From NCBI GenBank assembly GCA_014879435.1, contig JACSSB010000138.1:1-10277 (forward strand): 10,277 nucleotides of DNA. The letters are read 5' to 3'. The notes beneath the pieces were generated by a model. It saw only the letters and a program-made list of their open reading frames with translations, was not told where the DNA came from and made no database searches. Origin of the DNA: Phycisphaerales bacterium (GTDB lineage Bacteria > Pseudomonadota > Gammaproteobacteria > Competibacterales > Competibacteraceae). The first letter of the stretch is position 1; the number at the start of each line of letters is the position of its first letter. The position numbers and the translations under genes are program-made. Positions 1 to 7,089 of the stretch are shown here, piece after piece.

Positions 1-104
1 CCTACACCCAGTGATGCCAGCCCACGCTGTCGTGCCTCTGCGGTAAATCGCGCCACGAGGGCATCATAAAGTGGCGCGATGACCGTGTAGCCATGGCGTA
101 GCAT
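1..104 (-). CDS. Partial gene start, possible class I SAM-dependent methyltransferase
   Basis: Just downstream of apaG on the same strand, a frame opens with ATG at 104 and stays open for 34 codons to the window edge. The peptide begins MLRHGYTVIAPLYDALVARF and continues with a basic, alanine-rich helix ending RGLASLGV. An early 'YD.LV' followed by 'AR.R.L..LG' resembles the segment just before the SAM-binding glycine loop of UbiE-like class I methyltransferases, but that loop lies outside the window. The ATG is 14 nt past the apaG stop and has only a weak Shine-Dalgarno; TTG at 110 is an alternative start. apaH normally follows apaG in Escherichia coli and Pseudomonas, and this peptide does not look like the start of ApaH, which begins with a metallophosphatase motif. 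Methyltransferase is an inference from a short match. That the frame is a real gene is more likely than its exact function. Confidence 0.45.
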   Translation of the reverse strand, partial: MLRHGYTVIAPLYDALVARFTAEARQRGLASLGV

Positions 105-118
105 CGCCAACTGCCGTT

Positions 119-502
119 TCAGTGTAGTGTACGTGGAATAGAGAGTACGAACGCCGGGATCTCGGCATCGAAGGCCATACCATCATCGGCCAGTAACTGA
201 TAGCTACCGTGCATACTCCCGACGGAAGTTTCCAAAATGGCGCCACTGGTGTACTGAAATCCTTCGCCAGGACGCAGATAGGGTTGTTCGCCGACCACAC
301 CTTCGCCGCGTACTTCCTCGATCTTGCCGTTGGCATCGGTGATGATCCAGTGTCGGCTAAGCAGTTTGGCAGCAATGCTTCCCTGATTCTGGATGACTAC
401 GGTGTAGGCAAAGACATAGCGATCCTGTTCGGGATTGGATTGCTCCTCCAAATAAAATGCTTTGGCGGCAACCTGGATGGCGTAATCGGTTTTTTTCTCC
501 AT
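119..502 (-). CDS. apaG: ApaG domain protein (DUF525)
   Basis: This 127-residue protein matches the full length of the ApaG family, a small immunoglobulin/fibronectin-like beta-sandwich protein known from Salmonella and Xanthomonas structures. The gene was named for its operon with apaH, and its biochemical role remains poorly defined. Visible family signatures are 'GEGVVGEQPYLRPGEGFQYTSG' (about residues 67-88, glycine-rich pyrophosphate-binding-like loop), 'GSMHGSYQL' (about 95-103) and the typical C-terminus 'IPAFVLSIPRTLH'. The ATG at 502 has GGAGG upstream but 12 nt away, so the ribosome site is longer-spaced than usual; there is no better in-frame start. The gene lies 260 nt after rsmA rather than directly abutting it, and that gap has its own candidate promoter, so apaG may be expressed separately. 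apaH is not next to it. Confidence 0.95.
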   Translation of the reverse strand: MEKKTDYAIQVAAKAFYLEEQSNPEQDRYVFAYTVVIQNQGSIAAKLLSRHWIITDANGKIEEVRGEGVVGEQPYLRPGEGFQYTSGAILETSVGSMHGSYQLLADDGMAFDAEIPAFVLSIPRTLH

Positions 503-546
503 GGGCGGGCGATGCCTCCAGGGGTAGGGGTGGATTCAGATCAGTT

Positions 547-582
547 GACTATCGGTTTTGAGCGCGATGGCTGTCGATAGTC
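547..582 (-). repeat. 8-bp perfect inverted repeat in the apaG 5' leader
   Basis: GACTATCG (547-554) and CGATAGTC (575-582) are perfect inverted copies separated by 20 nt. On the apaG transcript this could form a stem-loop between the candidate promoter and the start codon. No T-tract follows, so it is not an intrinsic terminator. A role as a leader structure or protein site is unproven. Confidence 0.4.
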
Positions 583-604
583 GGACGGGGAAAGTCCTTT
601 ATTA

Positions 605-635
605 ATTGTAGCAATTCCCGAATATCGGGCAGCAA
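605..635 (-). promoter_or_regulatory. Candidate sigma-70 promoter for apaG with internal palindrome
   Basis: Reading leftward, TTGCTG (630-635) is a possible -35. TACAAT (605-610), preceded by TGC, is a good extended -10. The spacer is 19 nt, longer than the ideal 17, but extended -10 promoters tolerate a weak -35. The spacer carries a 13-bp inverted repeat, CCCGA-ATA-TCGGG (617-629), which could be an operator or chance. The start of apaG is about 100 nt downstream. The call rests on motif match only. Confidence 0.38.
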
Positions 636-762
636 GCCATCACTTCTAGCGAGGCGATGGCGTATGCACTCTATCGCGTGTTCAGCCCCTCTGGTCGGAG
701 CTCGATCACTGTGGGCAATGATGCTATCGCGAATTTCCTAGATTGGGTCGCAAAGCCGAGTT

Positions 763-1551
763 TCAAGGAGCGACTTCGCTTAGGGCTGCGAACGCCGCCA
801 AATCCAGTGTTTCCGGTCGCGCGGAAGGATCGACTCCCGCCGCTTCGATTTGAGCAAGATCCAGCCAGCCACGCAGAGCATTACGCAGCGTCTTGCGGCG
901 CTGGGAAAATGCCCGCCGTACCACCTCGGCAAAGCGCTGTTCATCTCGTACCGTGACGGGCGATGTTTCACGTGGAACCAAGCGCACTACTGCCGACCAC
1001 ACCTTAGGCGGTGGCTGGAATGCTTCTGGCCCGACCGTGAACAAGGGTTCGACCTGACAACGGTATTGCAGCATCACCGACAGTCGGCCGTAAGCTTCCT
1101 CGCCTGGACCTGCCGCCATGCGTTGCACGACATCCTGTTGCAGCATGAAGTGCAGGTCGCGTAGGTGGCTGGCTTGATTCAATAGATGAAACAAGAGGGG
1201 AGTGGAAATGTTATAGGGTAGGTTGCCAACGACTCGCAGTTGGGCACCAGTACCGCGTAGTGCGGCAAAATCGAAGGCCAGGGCATCGGCGTGATGAATC
1301 CGCAACATGCCGATGCCCGCACAGCGTGCTCGTAATGGTTCCAGCAGATCCCGGTCTAGTTCCACGACATCCAGTTCACCGGCAGCCACCAATAACGGTC
1401 GGGTCAATGCCCCTAGACCGGGGCCTATCTCCACTAAACGCTGATCTGTGGTGGGTCGGATCGCGGTGACGATCCGTTCGAGCACATAAGGGTCACGCAG
1501 GAAATGCTGCCCAAAGCGCTTGCGAGGCCGGTGAACTGAGATACTGCTCAT
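763..1551 (-). CDS. rsmA: 16S rRNA (adenine1518/1519-N6)-dimethyltransferase RsmA (KsgA)
   Basis: RsmA uses SAM to dimethylate two adjacent adenines in the 3' helix 45 of 16S rRNA, a late check in 30S ribosome assembly; its loss gives kasugamycin resistance. The protein is 262 residues, against 273 in Escherichia coli. Seen in order: the N-terminal 'RKRFGQHFL' (10-18), the SAM-binding loop 'EIGPGLGALT' (41-50), the acidic 'ELDRDLLEPL' (64-73), the catalytic 'NLPYNIS' (110-116), 'FQPPPKVWSAVVRL' (178-191) and 'FSQRRKTLRNAL' (215-226). The start chosen is ATG at 1551, which overlaps the surA stop as ATGA, a classical coupling arrangement; upstream extension to 1650 would add 33 residues unlike the family. 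A parS-like site lies inside the coding region at 964-979 (codons for VPRET). pdxA, often between surA and rsmA, is missing. Confidence 0.97.
   Translation of the reverse strand: MSSISVHRPRKRFGQHFLRDPYVLERIVTAIRPTTDQRLVEIGPGLGALTRPLLVAAGELDVVELDRDLLEPLRARCAGIGMLRIHHADALAFDFAALRGTGAQLRVVGNLPYNISTPLLFHLLNQASHLRDLHFMLQQDVVQRMAAGPGEEAYGRLSVMLQYRCQVEPLFTVGPEAFQPPPKVWSAVVRLVPRETSPVTVRDEQRFAEVVRRAFSQRRKTLRNALRGWLDLAQIEAAGVDPSARPETLDLAAFAALSEVAP
964..979. other. parS: parS-like ParB-binding site inside rsmA
   Basis: The plus strand reads TGTTTCACGTGGAACC; the minus strand reads GGTTCCACGTGAAACA. The latter matches the bacterial chromosomal parS consensus TGTTNCACGTGAAACA at every defined position except the first base. 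In the gene it is read as codons GTT CCA CGT GAA ACA. ParB is known to bind such sites and spread around the origin region, loading SMC. The two intergenic sites at 9184 and 9248 have the same form, which makes chance less likely. Confidence 0.72.
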
Positions 1552-2993
1552 TGCCCCGGAGCTGCCGCTTCCTCTTGCGCATCGGTCGCCGGTTGCATGC
1601 GGATTTCTACATAGGCTTCGTCGCGCAACCGGCGCAAGACTAGCTCCCATTCCTCATCGGCGCGCCGCCGCAATAAGGTCTCACGCAACTGGGCGCGTGC
1701 AGTCTCGGCCGAGGCGGGGGCTTGGCGCCGTTCCAGCACCTGAACAATATGCCAACCGAATGAAGTTTTGAACGGCACACTGATTTCATTGGGCTGGAGA
1801 TTATTCATGGTCTGCTCGAACTGAGGAACCAGCATACCTGGCGACACCCAGCCCAGATCACCGCCACGTTCGCCGGAGGTGGTGTCATCGGAATTAGCCT
1901 GAGCCAGGGCCGCGAAATCCTCACCCTTCTGGATGCGTTGGCGCAGTTGCTCTAAGCGCTGGCGGGCTTCGTCATCGGACTGTTGCGACGAAGTCTTGAG
2001 CAGAATGTGGCGGGCATGGGTCTGGGTTATCAGTGGGGAGGACTCAGACCCAGCCGTACTTGGGCGTGTCTCACCGCCACTGCCACCTTTGACTTCCAAA
2101 AGTTTAACGATGTGAAATCCGCTGGGGCTGCGGATCAATTCACTGATTTGCCCAGGTTTTAATTTCGGAACCACTTCGGTGAATACGGTAGGTATCTGAT
2201 CGGCATGTCGCCAGCCGAGATCACCGCCTTCCAGCGCTTGGTGTCCAGCGGAAACGCTGACCGCAACCTGACGGAAGTCCGCACCTTGGCGCAGTCGCGT
2301 CAATACGCCTTGAGCCTTGCGCTTGGCCGATTCGACCTGTTCCGGCGTGGCATTTTCCGGTACCGCGATCAGGATCTGCGCTAAATGGTATTGGCGTTCA
2401 CCACCGCCGCCGCCGGCATTATCACTGCTGCCACTGAGGCCGCCCGTATTGGCCAACTGAGTTTGCAGGCTGTCGACATCCTGTTCGGATACTTGAACCT
2501 GACTATCCACCATTTTCTGACGTAATCGCGCTGTCATGATTTCCTGGCGCACATCGTCGCGGAATTTGGCGAAATCGACCCCTTCCTTTTCGACCATTTG
2601 ACGCAATTGCGTCAAGGTCATCCGGTTACGCTGGGCCAAAGTTTCCATGGCTGCGTTCAAGGTGGCGTCATCTACGCTAATGCCATTGCGTTCGGCGATC
2701 CGCAGTTGCAGTTTGGACAGGATCAAGCGCTCCAGCACCTGACGCTCCAGTACCGGATCGGGCGGAATCGGCACCTTCTGCTGGCGCAACTGGCTCTTGA
2801 TCGAAGCCATTTCCGTGTTCAGCTCCCGGCGGGTAATGACATCGTCATCGACCACCGCCACGATGGTGTCCAGCGTGCTGCCCGCTTCTTCGGGTCCGGG
2901 GCCAAATGCCAGTTGGGATTGGCCAGCGACTGGCAAGAGCGCCAGCAGCAAATACAGCATGAGGTACAGTAAGCGTTTATTCATAGACATCAT
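1548..2993 (-). CDS. surA: Periplasmic chaperone and peptidyl-prolyl isomerase SurA
   Basis: SurA escorts unfolded outer-membrane proteins, including LptD, across the periplasm to the BAM complex. The 481-residue protein starts with a signal peptide (about 1-25, hydrophobic run LLYLMLYLLLALLPVAG). It continues with the SurA N-terminal chaperone region (about 41-170), a first parvulin domain (about 202-300, 'YHLAQILI'...'GGDLGW'...'GFHIVKLLE'), a second parvulin domain (about 323-423, 'HARHILLK'...'GGDLGWVSPGMLVPQFE'...'FGWHIVQVLE'), and a C-terminal helix that returns to the chaperone core. It is longer than the 428-residue Escherichia coli protein because of glycine/serine linkers at 184-199 and 303-320 and an Ala/Glu-rich tail. 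ATG codons at 2993, 2990 and 2984 are all possible; none has a strong Shine-Dalgarno, which fits coupling to lptD ending 11 nt upstream. Confidence 0.96.
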   Translation of the reverse strand: MMSMNKRLLYLMLYLLLALLPVAGQSQLAFGPGPEEAGSTLDTIVAVVDDDVITRRELNTEMASIKSQLRQQKVPIPPDPVLERQVLERLILSKLQLRIAERNGISVDDATLNAAMETLAQRNRMTLTQLRQMVEKEGVDFAKFRDDVRQEIMTARLRQKMVDSQVQVSEQDVDSLQTQLANTGGLSGSSDNAGGGGGERQYHLAQILIAVPENATPEQVESAKRKAQGVLTRLRQGADFRQVAVSVSAGHQALEGGDLGWRHADQIPTVFTEVVPKLKPGQISELIRSPSGFHIVKLLEVKGGSGGETRPSTAGSESSPLITQTHARHILLKTSSQQSDDEARQRLEQLRQRIQKGEDFAALAQANSDDTTSGERGGDLGWVSPGMLVPQFEQTMNNLQPNEISVPFKTSFGWHIVQVLERRQAPASAETARAQLRETLLRRRADEEWELVLRRLRDEAYVEIRMQPATDAQEEAAAPGQ

Positions 2994-3004
2994 CGCAGCG
3001 AATA

Positions 3005-5317
3005 CTAGTAACGAATGGGTTGGTAACCGAGGATCGAGGTTTGCAGTACCCCCTCCAGACCGCCACCCAGTCGAGATAAGCCCTTCAGCTCCAGTTCCAG
3101 GTAAAAGCCGGATTGCGTATCGACTTCCAACGGGCTATCACGGTACTGGCGCGTGACGGCGCGCAACGCCCAACAACAATCCTCATATTCCAGCCCTGCC
3201 AGGATTTCCAGATTACGGTCGATATTCAAGGCGCGGTTCCAGCGTGCCATCATCCGAAGCCGTGAAGTCAATGGCCACACAAAGGACATATCCACGGAGT
3301 GAATCTGATCACTGATCCCCAGATCGAGTGGGTTACGATCCCGTAGGTAGGATAGATTAACGAAACGGCGTGGGCTGGCGTAGTAGCGCAGATTGAGTGC
3401 CGTGCGCAACAAATCGCTGTTGTCCGGTTTGAGTTGTAGCCCGCTCTGAACCGACCAGTTTCCCGACAAGTTTAACGTCCCTTGCGCGATCATGCCCGAA
3501 TTCGCTTCAGTATCGGGCAGCTGATCGGGAGTCAAGGTCACTCGACGGTCTGCGAAGTACTGAATTTGACCAATACTGGCGCGCAGGCGCTCACGACCGC
3601 TTGGACCGTCGATCAAGCGCGTGGTCAGTGCCGCGGTTAGTTGATTGGCATCGCCCAGGCGGTCGGTACCGACAAATCGATTCTGACGGAACAGCCAATC
3701 GAAATCACGATCCATCACGCCGCTATCGAACAGCGGAATATCGTCTTGGTCACGATAAGGTACATACAGATAGTACAGACGCGGTTCCAGAGTTTGCGTT
3801 CCAGACGCTACCCCCAGCCAGTCGATTTGCAAGGGTCGGTCAAAGATCAGCCCGCTGTCCAAACTCAGTATAGGTACGGCGCGTGAAGGGGCATCGTTAG
3901 CGCCAGGGTCGGTGTCGTTGAGCTGGTAGGTTGTGTAGCGAAATCCTCCTTGGGGTTTGAGGTATCCCCATGGTTTTTCCAGGGCCCAACCCACGCTAGG
4001 CCATAGATCCAGGCGCGTTCCATTGACGACATCGGCATGAGATTGATCGAAACGGACGATTTCGCTGTGCAAGCGATAGTTGAAACCCCCAGCCCCGGTC
4101 GGCCAAGCACCGTCGAACAGGATCTGCGGCAGGCGTTCGTAAGGATCGCCGGTCAGGGTGAATATCTCTGGAGTCAGGATTTGGTAGCCCTGAACCCGCG
4201 CCAGTACCCGCCACCAATCACTCTGATACTGCACATCCAGATAGCGCTCCAGATAATTGGCCGTCAGAAAATCCAGATTGTTATTTAAATCTCGGATGTA
4301 GTCGTCGTCAGACACGTATTCGAATCGTAGATTCGTGTAAAGGTTGGGTAGGGGCGTGGCGTGATCGACGATATTGAAGGAACTGCGATCATCATCGAGA
4401 CGGCGGTCGTTGGGCATGTACTCCGCGTCGATTTTTCCTTGGTGTTTGGGGTAAAGATAACGGTACTCCGCCCCCAATAATAGGCCACGTGTGCTCAAAA
4501 ATCGTGGCGTAAAGGTCATATCGTGGTTCGGAGCGATGTTCCAATAATAAGGTAGGGCCAGATCAAGACCCGTTTTGCTATCGTAGCCTTGGCGTGGAAA
4601 CAGAAATCCAGACTGGCGCTCATCAGTGATGGGAAACGACAGATATGGAAAATAGAAGACAGGGACATCTTTGAATGCCAACACGATATTGTGGGCTGAG
4701 CCGCGACCAGTGGCCGTATTCAGATTGAACTGGCGTGCGCGTAGTTCCCATACCTCCCGACCACGTGGGCAGGTTGAATAGGTCGCGTCTTTCAGCCGAG
4801 TGTACTGTTGTGGCTGATCCACATGCACAGTCTTGGCGTGCCCCTGGGCATTGCGTCTTGGCAGATAATAATCCACATCCCCGAACTGGCCAGTATCAGC
4901 ATCTAGATCTACCTCTGCCCGCTGGCCGCGCAGAGCCCGCTCAGGATCACCATAAGTGAAGCCGCCCTCCACTCGAAGATGATTCGTCGGACGATCCAGA
5001 GTCACTTGGTTGGCGCGCAAGTGCTGGTCGCCTTGAGACAGCTTGACATCACCTTCGAGCACGGACAGAGTGGAAGTGGACTCAACCTGATTGGCTTCGG
5101 CCTGGATTGGCAATTGATCCGGTGGGGGTGCGTTCGGAGTCAGTGGCACAATTTCTGGTGCCAGTTCATCGGCCTCGCACTGGAGCCAAGGATTAAATTC
5201 GGACTGGGCCTGAACGCCGGTCAGTGGCAGTAAAGCCAGCGCGGCGCCGGTCGCAAGCATTCGGAAATACGGCGTCACGGAGCAGAGTTTTACGTGTTGT
5301 TTAAAGTACCCTAACAT
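3005..5317 (-). CDS. lptD: LPS-assembly outer membrane protein LptD
   Basis: LptD forms, with lipoprotein LptE, the outer-membrane translocon that places lipopolysaccharide in the outer leaflet, the last step of Lpt transport. The 770 residues are close to the 784 of Escherichia coli. Seen in order: a signal peptide ending near 'GVQAQS' (about 36-39), a periplasmic beta-jellyroll of OstA type (about 70-200, 'VLEGDVKLSQGDQHLRANQVTLDRP'-like repeats), then a long beta-barrel with alternating aromatic strands to the terminal tyrosine. All four disulfide cysteines have counterparts: C47, C183 and the pair C714-C715 in 'EYEDCCWALR', matching C31, C173, C724 and C725 of Escherichia coli. The start at ATG 5317 gives the usual N-terminus; GTG at 5278 or ATG at 5260 would give a shorter signal peptide. 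No good Shine-Dalgarno is seen. It heads the leftward lptD-surA-rsmA unit and diverges from amgK. Confidence 0.97.
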   Translation of the reverse strand: MLGYFKQHVKLCSVTPYFRMLATGAALALLPLTGVQAQSEFNPWLQCEADELAPEIVPLTPNAPPPDQLPIQAEANQVESTSTLSVLEGDVKLSQGDQHLRANQVTLDRPTNHLRVEGGFTYGDPERALRGQRAEVDLDADTGQFGDVDYYLPRRNAQGHAKTVHVDQPQQYTRLKDATYSTCPRGREVWELRARQFNLNTATGRGSAHNIVLAFKDVPVFYFPYLSFPITDERQSGFLFPRQGYDSKTGLDLALPYYWNIAPNHDMTFTPRFLSTRGLLLGAEYRYLYPKHQGKIDAEYMPNDRRLDDDRSSFNIVDHATPLPNLYTNLRFEYVSDDDYIRDLNNNLDFLTANYLERYLDVQYQSDWWRVLARVQGYQILTPEIFTLTGDPYERLPQILFDGAWPTGAGGFNYRLHSEIVRFDQSHADVVNGTRLDLWPSVGWALEKPWGYLKPQGGFRYTTYQLNDTDPGANDAPSRAVPILSLDSGLIFDRPLQIDWLGVASGTQTLEPRLYYLYVPYRDQDDIPLFDSGVMDRDFDWLFRQNRFVGTDRLGDANQLTAALTTRLIDGPSGRERLRASIGQIQYFADRRVTLTPDQLPDTEANSGMIAQGTLNLSGNWSVQSGLQLKPDNSDLLRTALNLRYYASPRRFVNLSYLRDRNPLDLGISDQIHSVDMSFVWPLTSRLRMMARWNRALNIDRNLEILAGLEYEDCCWALRAVTRQYRDSPLEVDTQSGFYLELELKGLSRLGGGLEGVLQTSILGYQPIRY
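5289..5317 (+). promoter_or_regulatory. Weak candidate promoter for amgK-murU
   Basis: TTTACG (5289-5294) and TAACAT (5312-5317) sit 17 nt apart, each matching four of six sigma-70 consensus bases. Transcription would begin near 5324, about 40 nt before the GTG start of amgK. The site lies within the first codons of lptD on the other strand, because the divergent gap is too short to hold promoters for both genes. No comparably good leftward promoter was found for lptD. Confidence 0.28.
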
Positions 5318-5366
5318 CGCATAGATTGACCATGGCTGCAATCTCACCCGGATGGAGCAAACTTGC

Positions 5367-6365
5367 GTGAGTGACCGCGAGCATCTAATGCTGGAATGGC
5401 TGAGCACTGTCTTGCCGATGACGCTGGATCGTGTGGCTCCAGCATCCAGCGACGCCAGTTTTCGTCGTTATTTCCGGGTCTGGTACGATGATCAGACCCG
5501 AATCGTGATGGACGCCCCACCTGATAAGGAGGATTGTCGGCCGTTCGTCGCCATTGGCCAGGCCATGCGCGGCCTGGGTCTTAACGTGCCAGAAATAGTG
5601 GCCAGCAATTTTGAGCAGGGATTGCTACTGCTGAGTGATCTTGGCAGCCGCCAATACCTAGCGGAACTCGATGCCAGCAATGTATCTGTTCTATACGACG
5701 ATGCTTTGGCGGCGCTGGCACGTTTGCAAAGCGCTGGCGATCCGAGTTCGTCGTTATTACCGCCTTATGACATGGCACTGCTGCATCGGGAAATGGAGCT
5801 ATTCCGCGATTGGTTTCTGGAGCGTTTACTTGGGCTGGAATTGCGTGAGGACGAACATCACGTGCTGGATCATGCCTTCGCCTTACTAGCGAATAATGCC
5901 CTAGAACAACCACGGGTGTGGGTCCATCGTGACTACCATTCTCGTAATCTGATGGTGACGGACTCGTTCAATCCCGGCATCTTGGATTTTCAGGACGCGG
6001 TGATCGGTGCGGTCACTTACGATCTAGTCTCATTATTACGTGACTGCTATATCGCTTGGCCGCGTGAACAAGTGAAGTGCTGGGTGCTGGATTACTGGAG
6101 GCGATTGCGGGCACTAGGCATGCCAGGGTTGGACGACGCTGAGCAGTTTTTGTATTGGTTCGATCTGATGGGCGTACAACGTCACCTCAAGGCCACCGGT
6201 ATCTTTGCCCGTTTGAACCTGCGCGATGGCAAGGCGGGCTATCTGCCGGACATCCCCCGGACTTTGGGTTATGTGCTGGAAGTCGCGGGGCGCTACCCCG
6301 AACTGCGCGATCTGGATCAAATGCTGCGCACGCGGCAAGTGGATCAGTGGAAGCCGTTGTCGTGA
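5367..6365 (+). CDS. amgK: N-acetylmuramate/N-acetylglucosamine anomeric kinase AmgK
   Basis: AmgK phosphorylates the anomeric carbon of MurNAc (and GlcNAc) with ATP, giving MurNAc-1-phosphate for MurU in the peptidoglycan recycling route of Pseudomonas and other Gram-negatives; this route bypasses the fosfomycin target MurA. The protein has the aminoglycoside phosphotransferase/kinase fold: 'SSDASFRRYFRV' (27-38, nucleotide-binding start), the catalytic loop 'VHRDYHSRN' (186-194, D189 and N194) and the metal-binding 'ILDFQDA' (205-211, D207). GTG at 5367 is chosen because GGAG lies 9 nt upstream, giving 332 residues; ATG at 5352 is in frame, adds five residues and lacks a ribosome site. The stop overlaps the murU start (GTGA), and lptD diverges upstream as in Pseudomonas. 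A generic phosphotransferase is the alternative, but the murU partner argues strongly for AmgK. Confidence 0.93.
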   Translation: MSDREHLMLEWLSTVLPMTLDRVAPASSDASFRRYFRVWYDDQTRIVMDAPPDKEDCRPFVAIGQAMRGLGLNVPEIVASNFEQGLLLLSDLGSRQYLAELDASNVSVLYDDALAALARLQSAGDPSSSLLPPYDMALLHREMELFRDWFLERLLGLELREDEHHVLDHAFALLANNALEQPRVWVHRDYHSRNLMVTDSFNPGILDFQDAVIGAVTYDLVSLLRDCYIAWPREQVKCWVLDYWRRLRALGMPGLDDAEQFLYWFDLMGVQRHLKATGIFARLNLRDGKAGYLPDIPRTLGYVLEVAGRYPELRDLDQMLRTRQVDQWKPLS

Positions 6366-7027
6366 AAGCAATGATTCTGGCCGCTGGGCGCGGCGAACGC
6401 ATGCGGCCGCTGACCGATCATACGCCTAAGCCACTCCTACCGGTTGCGGGTCATCCTTTGATCGTCCACCAATTGCGGGCGCTGCAGACGGCGGGGATCA
6501 CCGATTTGGTCATCAATACCGGTCATCTGGGCGAGCAACTCGCAGTGGCGCTAGGTGATGGTGGGCGCTGGGGGTTGCGCATCGTCTATTCCCCAGAACC
6601 ACCCGAAGCGCTGGAAACCGGTGGCGGTATTCTTCAGGCACTGCCGCTACTCGGTGCGGGGCCATTCCTGGTGGTCAACGGCGATGTATGGACCGATTAT
6701 CCCTTCGCCCGTCTGTTGACCATACCGGTCGATTTGGCCCATCTGGTACTGGTAGACAACCCTCCCCATCATCCTAAGGGCGATTTTAGCTTGCGGGCGG
6801 ATGGACGAGTGGAGGAGGCTGGAACGGAGCGGCTGACCTTCAGTGGGGTCAGTGTGCTGCGACCGGAGTTGTTCACCGGTTGTGTGGCGGGTCGCTTTCC
6901 ATTAGGGCCACTGTTGCGGCGGGTGATGGCGGAAGGACGAGTGAGCGGTGAGTATTATCGCGGTGGTTGGCGGGATATCGGAACACCACAGCGTCTAGCT
7001 GAGCTGGATCGCGATTTGCGACAGTGA
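6362..7027 (+). CDS. murU: N-acetylmuramate alpha-1-phosphate uridylyltransferase MurU
   Basis: MurU joins MurNAc-1-phosphate and UTP to make UDP-MurNAc, completing the salvage step begun by AmgK. It is a 221-residue sugar-nucleotidyltransferase with a single Rossmann-like domain and none of the extra C-terminal domain of GlmU. Seen: the signature 'MILAAGRGERMRPLTDHTPK' (4-23; the loop G-x-G-x-R and the lysine of PKPL bind nucleotide and phosphates), 'ETGGGIL' (85-91), 'VNGDVW' (105-110, metal-binding aspartate) and the C-terminal 'GGWRDIGTPQRL'. The start is GTG at 6362, with GGAAG 8 nt upstream and a GTGA overlap with amgK; ATG at 6371 would shorten it by three residues. A mannose-1-phosphate guanylyltransferase-like enzyme is the alternative by family, but length and neighbour favour MurU. 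Confidence 0.93.
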   Translation: MKAMILAAGRGERMRPLTDHTPKPLLPVAGHPLIVHQLRALQTAGITDLVINTGHLGEQLAVALGDGGRWGLRIVYSPEPPEALETGGGILQALPLLGAGPFLVVNGDVWTDYPFARLLTIPVDLAHLVLVDNPPHHPKGDFSLRADGRVEEAGTERLTFSGVSVLRPELFTGCVAGRFPLGPLLRRVMAEGRVSGEYYRGGWRDIGTPQRLAELDRDLRQ

Positions 7028-7037
7028 TGGGAGCATC

Positions 7038-7074
7038 AAAAACAGGCCATGGACCACTGCTTGGCCCATGGCCT
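7038..7074 (-). terminator. Rho-independent terminator of phoU
   Basis: AGGCCATGG (7044-7052) and CCATGGCCT (7066-7074) form a perfect 9-bp stem with a 13-nt loop. Reading leftward, the stem is followed by G and then TTTTT (7038-7042). It lies 16 nt past the phoU stop. Read rightward no T-tract follows, so it should end phoU transcription more efficiently than murU transcription. Confidence 0.8.
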
Positions 7075-7089
7075 CGATACGGATCGCAA

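Larger units (their letters stand above)
503..762. other. rsmA-apaG intergenic region, no confident gene
   Basis: This 260-nt gap holds the candidate apaG promoter (605-635) with its 13-bp palindrome and the 8-bp inverted repeat (547-582). On the minus strand a frame is open for 62 codons (735-551) between two TAG stops but has no ATG or GTG start and only late TTG codons. No intrinsic terminator for rsmA was found. Confidence 0.6.

Noticed and set aside
657..956. Plus-strand open frame across the rsmA end
   Set aside because: It is antisense to conserved rsmA codons and shows no recognisable protein features.
1552..1650. Upstream extension of rsmA to ATG 1650
   Set aside because: The extra 33 residues lie inside the surA coding end and do not resemble RsmA; the ATGA overlap at 1551 fits better.
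4755..4775. Another CACGTG core within lptD, and similar cores near 4486 and 5857
   Set aside because: The bases flanking these cores do not match the TGTTNC / GAAACA arms of parS.
5318..5407. Upstream extension of lptD to ATG 5407
   Set aside because: It would overlap amgK coding and put 30 non-signal residues before the signal peptide.
6155..6361. Upstream extension of murU into amgK
   Set aside because: The added residues are a shifted reading of the amgK end; the nucleotidyltransferase signature begins right after GTG 6362.
7044..7074. The murU-phoU hairpin as a bidirectional terminator
   Set aside because: Only the leftward reading has a T-tract after the stem; rightward the stem is followed by mixed sequence.
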